This document shows, in pieces, positions 59,563 to 64,000 of a stretch of 64,000 bases of DNA (position 1 is the stretch's first letter; each line of letters opens with the position of its first letter). This stretch comes from JAJISG01 sp964347325 (GTDB lineage Archaea; Thermoplasmatota; Thermoplasmata; RBG-16-68-12; JAJISG01). The notes under the pieces were generated by a model. The model did not search any database. It was given only the letters and a program-made list of their open reading frames with translations, and had not been told where the DNA came from. The translations under genes were made by a program, and so were the position numbers. Where the stretch lies: positions 1-64,000 of the forward strand of contig CAYFYA010000007.1 of NCBI GenBank assembly GCA_964347325.1. The letters are read 5' to 3'.

Positions 59563-59910
59563 ATGGCAATGCAAGAGCTGCTGGTAGGGTTGAAAAGGGA
59601 TCATGGGGCCTTGGCATCGGCCTTGGTCAGCAGGGATGGGTTGGTGATGGCGGCGGACCTGCCCGAAGAGGTTTCCCAGGAGACCTTCTCCATCATGTGC
59701 GCGGCCATCATGGGTGCTGGTATGACGGCCACGACGGAGCTGGGGAAGACCTCCCCGGATCGTATCGCCTTGAGGTCTTCAGACGTACGTATCCTGATAT
59801 ACGCCGCAGGGCGGAAGTCTATGCTGGTGGTGGTTCTGCCGCCTGAGAGCGATCTGGATGCCGTGGACAGGGTAGGGCGTGAGATTGCTCAGAAAGTGGC
59901 CGAGGCCTAG
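59563..59910 (+). CDS. Roadblock/LC7 domain protein
   Basis: A 115-residue single-domain roadblock/LC7 protein, the fold of MglB and of Ragulator and dynein light chains (GALASALVSRDGLVMAADLP; ...SSDVRILIYAAGRKSMLVVVL). In prokaryotes such proteins regulate small Ras-like GTPases. No GTPase gene is adjacent here. It is directly coupled to the V4R gene (one-base gap). Confidence 0.85.
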   Translation: MAMQELLVGLKRDHGALASALVSRDGLVMAADLPEEVSQETFSIMCAAIMGAGMTATTELGKTSPDRIALRSSDVRILIYAAGRKSMLVVVLPPESDLDAVDRVGREIAQKVAEA

Positions 59911-59918
59911 TCGCGAAG

Positions 59919-59927
59919 CTTATTTAC
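59919..59927 (+). promoter_or_regulatory. TATA box of tRNA-Val
   Basis: The sequence cttatttac lies 24-32 bases before the first base of the tRNA-Val gene. Confidence 0.55.
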
Positions 59928-59970
59928 GGCTCGAGTCTCTCCTTCCTGCGGGGCCCGTGGTCTAGTGGTT

Positions 59971-59988
59971 TGCCTGTGAGGCCCATAG
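59971..59988 (+). other. D-loop intron of tRNA-Val
   Basis: A noncanonical intron of 18 bases. It folds as a bulge-helix-bulge: central helix 59965-59968 (GTGG) with 59983-59986 (CCAT), bulges TTT (59969-59971) and AGA (59987-59989), inner hairpin GCC/GGC (59972-59974 with 59980-59982). Cuts after the second base of each bulge leave the mature D loop TAGTGGTTATGAC. Confidence 0.82.
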
Positions 59989-60005
59989 ATGACGCCACCC
60001 TTACA

Positions 60006-60019
60006 ATCCCGCATAGGAG
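60006..60019 (+). other. Canonical 37/38 intron of tRNA-Val
   Basis: A 14-base intron after A37. The bulge-helix-bulge is formed by CTTA (60000-60003) pairing with TAGG (60014-60017, one G-U pair), flanked by bulges CAA and AGA and enclosed by the anticodon stem. Confidence 0.88.
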
Positions 60020-60065
60020 AGGTGGAGGTCGTCGGTTCGAACCCGACCGGGCCCATCCTCCTCCC

Positions 60066-60845
60066 TCAGTCTGAATCCATCTCGAGGCTCTCGCCCTCGC
60101 CCTCTACCATCATGTCCTGCAGCTTGCCGAGGTGAGTGCCGTCCAGAAGGTACACCTGGGCCTTCTCCATCCTGACGACTTTCGAGTTGACAATGGGTCC
60201 CAATCGTCGACTCCCCGTCTCGTTCATCGTGGTCCCACCGGAGAACTCGTTGAAGGCTGGGACGATGACCAGCTCCTCCGGTAGCCTTGGGTAACGATCC
60301 AAGGTGCCTGAGAAACCGGCCCGAATCCAGCATCGCTGGATGTTCCTGAAACCCAGACCATCCCGAAACATGATGGTCGGGTGGTTGTGGCCTATGATCA
60401 GCGTAGGGGCCTCCATGACGTCCTCTGAGGGCCATGCGTGGCCATGGGTCAGTCCCACATCGCCGAGGCGAACACCCTGGGCATCGTGGAGGGTGACCCA
60501 CCGAGGTAGGAAGTTGGCGATGCCTCCATCGTGGTTCCCCAGGACTAGGTGGGCCTCCTTTGCTCGTCCCTCCAATCGGTCGAAGAACCGGGGCACCTCG
60601 CGTCTCTCGAGACCTGAGGACCTCGGGAATTGGTGCTTCAGGTCGCCCAAGATGACCACCCTTGCCGGCTGCACCTCCTCCAGCAGCGTCAGCACCTCGT
60701 CCCCCATCTTCTTCGCTTGGCTGGGAAGCGTGAAGCCGGCTTGCCTCAATTCCTCCTCCTTGCCTATGTGGAGGTCGGCGATGACGAGGCTGTCGCCGGC
60801 CATGAGGGCAGGTCTGTCGGGAAGCGGGTGTATGCTGGGTTCCAT
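60066..60845 (-). CDS. SbcD-related archaeal phosphoesterase
   Basis: A 259-residue calcineurin-like phosphoesterase of the archaeal SbcD-related (MJ0037-like) family. Motifs: ADLHIGKEEEL, ILGDLKHQF, LGNHDGG and THGHAW, followed by IIGHNHPTI. Distinct from the enzymes at 21324. Likely a DNA or nucleotide phosphoesterase; the substrate is not known. It lies 10 bases after the tRNA-Val gene, convergent with it. Confidence 0.86.
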   Translation of the reverse strand: MEPSIHPLPDRPALMAGDSLVIADLHIGKEEELRQAGFTLPSQAKKMGDEVLTLLEEVQPARVVILGDLKHQFPRSSGLERREVPRFFDRLEGRAKEAHLVLGNHDGGIANFLPRWVTLHDAQGVRLGDVGLTHGHAWPSEDVMEAPTLIIGHNHPTIMFRDGLGFRNIQRCWIRAGFSGTLDRYPRLPEELVIVPAFNEFSGGTTMNETGSRRLGPIVNSKVVRMEKAQVYLLDGTHLGKLQDMMVEGEGESLEMDSD

Positions 60846-60906
60846 GGACTGGGATCTGACTTCCTCACGGCGACGGGTCCTTATTACCTTGGCGGCGCCT
60901 TGGACC

Positions 60907-61851
60907 CTAGATGAGGATTCCCACTCCGACGCCAGCTGTTGCCAGAATGCCGAAGACCACCGTCAGCCCTATCGTCCCGGCGTTGGATGGGATGAGGGCC
61001 ATGGGATCCGCGTAGTTTTCCCTCAGTCCTCGGCAGGCCTTCACCGCCATGGGGATCGTGAGGAAGGTCAGGAGGACGGGCCACGGAACGCCGAACAGCA
61101 CCACCCCGAGCACGACGGCCACGTAGGCCACGGCGATGAGGGAAATGTAGACGCGAATCGAAGCCTCGTAGCCGAGGCGAGCCATAAGCGTCCTCTTACC
61201 GACCGCCAGATCCGCCTCCACATCCGGGAACTCGTTGATCCAAAGGATCGCCGCCACCAGGGATCCGATGGCGACGGATAGGAGGAGCGGGCCCAAGTCG
61301 ATGCGCAGGGTGAGGACGAAGTAGGTTCCCATGACTATCAATGGACCGAAGCTGAGCCCCACGATTAGCTCCCCCACCCCTAGGTAGGCGAGCCGAATCG
61401 GAGGTGCGACGTAGAAGAAGACGGCAAAGACGCCGATGAGACCGATCCACAGGAGGGTGAGACCGACCTGGGCCACCAGATAGAGGCCGATGATAGACGC
61501 CAGGATGAGGAAGGTCAGGGCAACGACTAGGTGTGCGTTGACGCTCAGGACACCCTGAGTGAGAACGCGACCTCCCCCCGCGAAAGGGTTCTGGTGCCGG
61601 ACCCGCAGGTCGTTCCCACTTCTGAAGTCGAAGTTATCGTTGAGCATGTTGGCGGCTAGTTGGGCCGCGACAGCTCCGACAAGAACCAAGAAGAAGAGGT
61701 CGAGGCGGAACGAGAGACCACCGATTCCACTACCGTCGGTTAGACGAAGGAGGGAGAAGGTGGCCCCCAGGGCAACCGGAATTATCGAAGCGACCAAGAA
61801 CGGCGCCCGAAGAGCCTGTACCCAGAGCCGTCCCCTGCTAGCCTCTGACAT
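60907..61851 (-). CDS. UbiA family prenyltransferase, MenA-like
   Basis: A 314-residue protein with eight or nine transmembrane helices. The first Asp-rich motif NMLNDNFDFRSGND and the second INEFPDVEADLAVGKRTL place it in the UbiA family, nearest MenA (1,4-dihydroxy-2-naphthoate prenyltransferase), which attaches a prenyl tail in menaquinone synthesis. Related proteins make other quinones or lipids. ATG 61851 is preferred to 61866. The isoprenoid precursors would come from the operon at 43033. Confidence 0.88.
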   Translation of the reverse strand: MSEASRGRLWVQALRAPFLVASIIPVALGATFSLLRLTDGSGIGGLSFRLDLFFLVLVGAVAAQLAANMLNDNFDFRSGNDLRVRHQNPFAGGGRVLTQGVLSVNAHLVVALTFLILASIIGLYLVAQVGLTLLWIGLIGVFAVFFYVAPPIRLAYLGVGELIVGLSFGPLIVMGTYFVLTLRIDLGPLLLSVAIGSLVAAILWINEFPDVEADLAVGKRTLMARLGYEASIRVYISLIAVAYVAVVLGVVLFGVPWPVLLTFLTIPMAVKACRGLRENYADPMALIPSNAGTIGLTVVFGILATAGVGVGILI

Positions 61852-61862
61852 ATCTCCACGCC

Positions 61863-62219
61863 TCATTCGAGAGGCCGGGTTATGCCCATGTAACCGACGA
61901 GGTTACCTCCTCGATGGATTGGTCGAACGGCGAGGCGGGCGGGGAACTGAGACCCACCCTTCTTCACGAGAACGACCTCCTCCTCGAAGAGCCCCTCCTC
62001 CACAGCGGTCTTGAGGAGGCGGGGGACGAGTTCTTCCACCTTTTCCGGTGGGTGGAACACGGCCACCGACAGCTTGCCGATGACCTCGCTCGGTTGGTAG
62101 CCGAAGAGCCTCTCAGCCCCCCTGGAGAACGTCTCCACCATTCCCTCTAGGTCACACGTGATCACGGAGGTCGCTTGCTCCATTTCTTCCTGGCTGAAAC
62201 CCTCGGCAGCAGTTCCCAC
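61863..62219 (-). CDS. PAS domain protein
   Basis: A 118-residue single PAS domain (SVITCDLEGMVETFSRGAERLFGYQPSEVIGK; later VLVKKGGSQFPARLAVRPIHRGGNLVGYMG). The start is GTG at 62219, which lies 31-38 bases after a TATA box; the longer frame to 62279 would begin upstream of that promoter. No output domain. It is divergent from a Bat-like regulator gene and ends 12 bases before the UbiA family gene, so it may act as a redox or light sensor for that pair. Confidence 0.78.
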   Translation of the reverse strand: MGTAAEGFSQEEMEQATSVITCDLEGMVETFSRGAERLFGYQPSEVIGKLSVAVFHPPEKVEELVPRLLKTAVEEGLFEEEVVLVKKGGSQFPARLAVRPIHRGGNLVGYMGITRPLE

Positions 62220-62249
62220 GATGAACCCTCGGGGGGTCCAGACGCGGGG

Positions 62250-62257
62250 CTTATATG
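62250..62257 (-). promoter_or_regulatory. TATA box for the PAS gene
   Basis: The minus strand reads catataag, 31-38 bases before the GTG at 62219. It lies in the control region shared with the divergent Bat-like gene. Confidence 0.5.
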
Positions 62258-62287
62258 GGATTGGCGGTTTACCTATCAACCCATTTC

Positions 62288-62959
62288 ATGCGCAAGGTGA
62301 CGATTAGAATCCCGACGGAGGCCCTGGTACAGCTGGGCATGCTCTCTGACCGCTTCTTCGAACACAACGAGTCCTTGGAGCTGCTGACCACCTTCACCGC
62401 CGGGGAGTCCGTCTCCCAAATAGTCCTCATCAAGCGACGAGGCTCCCTGCCCCTAGATAGGGAGATCGAAGAGCGGCGGGGGGAGCTGCTTGATCGCTAC
62501 GCCCTCCAGGGGTTCGAGGTGCTTCGCCGAGACGCTGGATCCAACGAGGTAACAGCGCTCATCACCAGGCCTATACCGAAGGACCTCGCCTCCCTCCTCC
62601 AAGAGCTGGGTTCAGAGGTCGTTCCCGCACGCCCCTTCGTCGTCGAACCGGAGGAGACCGTGGCCTCCTTCTTCGCCTCGGAGGAGAGGCTCCGCACGGT
62701 TCACGCCTTGCTAAACGGCCTAAACATACCCTTCGAGGTGGAGGCCGTCCAAGCTTTCCAGGGTGAGGAGGCGCCGCTGGCCATGCTCACAGAGAGACAG
62801 CGGGGAATCCTTCAGCTTGCCTACAGACTCGGGTACTACGATACGCCCGCACGGACGACCCTGAGTCGGATCGCTAACCTGGCCGGAGTTAGTCGCGCCG
62901 CTGTGAGCAAGACCTTGCGACGTGCGCAGGCGCGCCTGCTGGCGACGGTGATGCGGTAG
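62288..62959 (+). CDS. Bacterio-opsin activator-like HTH regulator
   Basis: A 223-residue regulator. The C-terminal HTH_10 domain is typical of Bat/Bat-like proteins (LTERQRGILQLAYRLGYYDTPARTTLSRIANLAGVSRAAVSKTLRRAQARLL). The N-terminal ~140 residues form an alpha/beta sensor region. ATG 62288 (MRKVTIRIP) is preferred to the upstream ATG at 62255. It is divergent from the PAS gene and convergent with the HD hydrolase. Confidence 0.87.
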   Translation: MRKVTIRIPTEALVQLGMLSDRFFEHNESLELLTTFTAGESVSQIVLIKRRGSLPLDREIEERRGELLDRYALQGFEVLRRDAGSNEVTALITRPIPKDLASLLQELGSEVVPARPFVVEPEETVASFFASEERLRTVHALLNGLNIPFEVEAVQAFQGEEAPLAMLTERQRGILQLAYRLGYYDTPARTTLSRIANLAGVSRAAVSKTLRRAQARLLATVMR

Positions 62960-62966
62960 AGGCTGG

Positions 62967-64000
62967 TCAACCGAAGATGACCCTGGGGGCCGCGTCTTGG
63001 ACCCCCGATGTATGGCGGGGGTCGCAGGCGACCATCAAGGCCCAGTCGACCGTCTCTCGAATGTGGAGGGCCTTCGCCAGGCTACTCACCTTCCTGAAGG
63101 GGGCTACGCGCCCCTCTTCCCAGACCTTAAGGTCCACCTTGGATATCCGGGGCTCAGTCACGAGGAGTTCGGGGGCTGGGATGTCCACGATGACCTTTCC
63201 AGCGGGGATGCCGGCCCTACGGCAGATTGTGTCCTCCACCCTCAACCTCCGGCCTGGATCGGTCAACTGCTCGAGGCGCTCGGCTTCCTCCCTGCTCAAC
63301 TCGTTCCTCTCCCTCGTGACCGCCCTCTTGTACAGCCTTCTGTACTTCAGTCTGAGAACAGAATCCCTCTGGAGCTCGCCTCTCTTCAGGAGCCACGACA
63401 GAAGCTCTGCATCGGTCATGAATCGTACCAGGCCCAGATCGTCCTTCGCCCGTTCGACAGCTCGAGAGAGCATGGTCTCGGCGATCCTGACCGTCTTGTG
63501 GAAGTACACGGAAGTGTACATGAGGCCTCGAGCCACGAGGGTGCCCTCGACGGCGCTCAATCCCTTCCTGTCAACAACTAGACCTCCATCCGCCACCCGG
63601 AAGGTGTCCAGGAGGCGGGGAAGGTCGATGATTCCATGGGCGACTCCTGTGTATTGGGCGTCTCTTAGCAGGAAATCGATTTGGTCGGCATCAAGGACTC
63701 CGTGGATGATGTGACCCAGGTACGCCTTATCCCTCGCCTTGGCTTCCGCCCCTGGGGCAGCAAGGGGGCCAATATCCGGTGAGCCTCTAATGAGTTCGGC
63801 TACCTCCCTCGGTTCTAGGCCCCACTTCTCCAGGATAATCGGAACCCGAGGAGGTTCGCTGATAGAGGCCCGCTCCCCCTCCTGCACGCTGTCCGCCTCG
63901 CCGAGAATGATGCGCTTGGTGATCTCCATGTGGTCTACACCTGTCTTCTGCTCGAAGACCCGCTCTAGCGTGTGGGAGAAGGGGCCGTGGCCCACGTCGT
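62967..64000 (-). CDS. HD superfamily phosphohydrolase, SAMHD1/dGTPase-like (partial)
   Basis: The C-terminal ~344 residues of an HD-domain protein whose 5' end lies beyond the window. It begins DVGHGPFSHTLE, the HD-motif block of dNTP triphosphohydrolase-like enzymes, and continues with IIHGVLDADQIDFLLRDAQYTG, a typical second block with the fourth metal ligand. Family members hydrolyse dNTPs or act on RNA. The gene should include the first His of the metal site upstream. Confidence 0.88.
   Translation of the reverse strand, partial: DVGHGPFSHTLERVFEQKTGVDHMEITKRIILGEADSVQEGERASISEPPRVPIILEKWGLEPREVAELIRGSPDIGPLAAPGAEAKARDKAYLGHIIHGVLDADQIDFLLRDAQYTGVAHGIIDLPRLLDTFRVADGGLVVDRKGLSAVEGTLVARGLMYTSVYFHKTVRIAETMLSRAVERAKDDLGLVRFMTDAELLSWLLKRGELQRDSVLRLKYRRLYKRAVTRERNELSREEAERLEQLTDPGRRLRVEDTICRRAGIPAGKVIVDIPAPELLVTEPRISKVDLKVWEEGRVAPFRKVSSLAKALHIRETVDWALMVACDPRHTSGVQDAAPRVIFG

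Larger units (their letters stand above)
59951..60055 (+). tRNA. tRNA-Val (anticodon TAC) with two introns
   Basis: A 105-base gene giving a 73-base tRNA after removal of two introns. Acceptor GGGCCCG/CGGGCCC, D stem GTC/GAC, anticodon stem CCACC/GGTGG with loop CTTACAA, T arm GTCGG-TTCGAAC-CCGAC, discriminator A. One intron of 18 bases (59971-59988) interrupts the D loop; another of 14 bases (60006-60019) is at the canonical 37/38 site. Without them the tRNA would not fold. No CCA is encoded. The dimeric EndA at 9866 should excise them. Confidence 0.92.

Noticed and set aside
1..64000. CRISPR arrays, rRNA, IS elements, prophage
   Set aside because: No regularly spaced repeats, rRNA sequence, transposase or phage genes were recognised; the gene content is core archaeal.

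Overview
The window comes from an archaeal chromosome. It carries TFB, an archaeal Orc1/Cdc6, MCM, the PolD small subunit, topoisomerase VI (B and A), RadB, NMD3, ABCE1, alpha-NAC, Gar1, Dph2, L10e, a splicing endonuclease, an SRP RNA of archaeal layout, and TATA boxes about 20-35 bp ahead of many start codons. PolD marks a non-crenarchaeal lineage. A diphosphomevalonate-decarboxylase-like protein without the usual active-site Lys, together with isopentenyl phosphate kinase, suggests a euryarchaeote, plausibly of the Thermoplasmatota. That placement is inference. The DNA is GC-rich and densely coding; GTG and TTG starts occur and TAG is an ordinary stop codon.

Layout. 1-2.7 kb: end of a membrane protein, then an ABC exporter with a secreted, membrane-anchored companion. 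2.7-12.6 kb: TruA, a SPOUT methyltransferase, type II GAPDH, a PPAT-NTPase fusion, Gar1-TFB, an amidohydrolase, EndA and an HTH regulator. 12.6-18 kb: a 1276-residue pilin-like surface protein with split FG-GAP repeats and a GAF-PAS sensor. 18-25 kb: a zinc-ribbon CPBP protease, DP1, signal peptidase, Orc1/Cdc6 and NadE. 25-35 kb: an unusual ValRS, a Drg GTPase, carbamate kinase, Topo VI, small zinc-ribbon genes, a broken methyltransferase and tRNA-Arg. 35-43 kb: Adk, a mevalonate-pathway GHMP enzyme, archease, QueE containing an intein, QueC, Dph2 and L10e. 43-51 kb: IPK-IDI2-GGPPS, RadB, NMD3-DUF424 and MCM. 51-53.3 kb: SRP RNA and a bacterial-looking secreted nuclease with a decayed duplicate. 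53.3-64 kb: NAC, ABCE1, DedA, thioredoxin, PyrC, AMMECR1, a CBS/V4R/roadblock signalling trio, a tRNA-Val with two introns, a MenA-like prenyltransferase, a PAS/Bat pair and an HD hydrolase.

How the genes fit together. Replication and repair (Orc1, MCM, DP1, Topo VI, RadB), tRNA maturation and modification (TruA, TrmJ-like, EndA, archease, QueC/QueE), ribosome and translation factors (L10e, NMD3, ABCE1, Dph2, NAC, SRP RNA) and isoprenoid lipid synthesis (GHMP enzyme, IPK, IDI2, GGPPS, UbiA family) dominate.

The most unusual items are: an intein in QueE that interrupts the radical-SAM cysteine motif exactly before its third cysteine; a tRNA-Val(TAC) with a D-loop intron as well as the canonical one, both fitting bulge-helix-bulge folds; a ValRS with AMHDS in place of KMSKS; an ORB-like origin element beside mcm; and a methyltransferase with both a frameshift and an in-frame amber codon. 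No CRISPR array, rRNA, IS element or prophage was seen.
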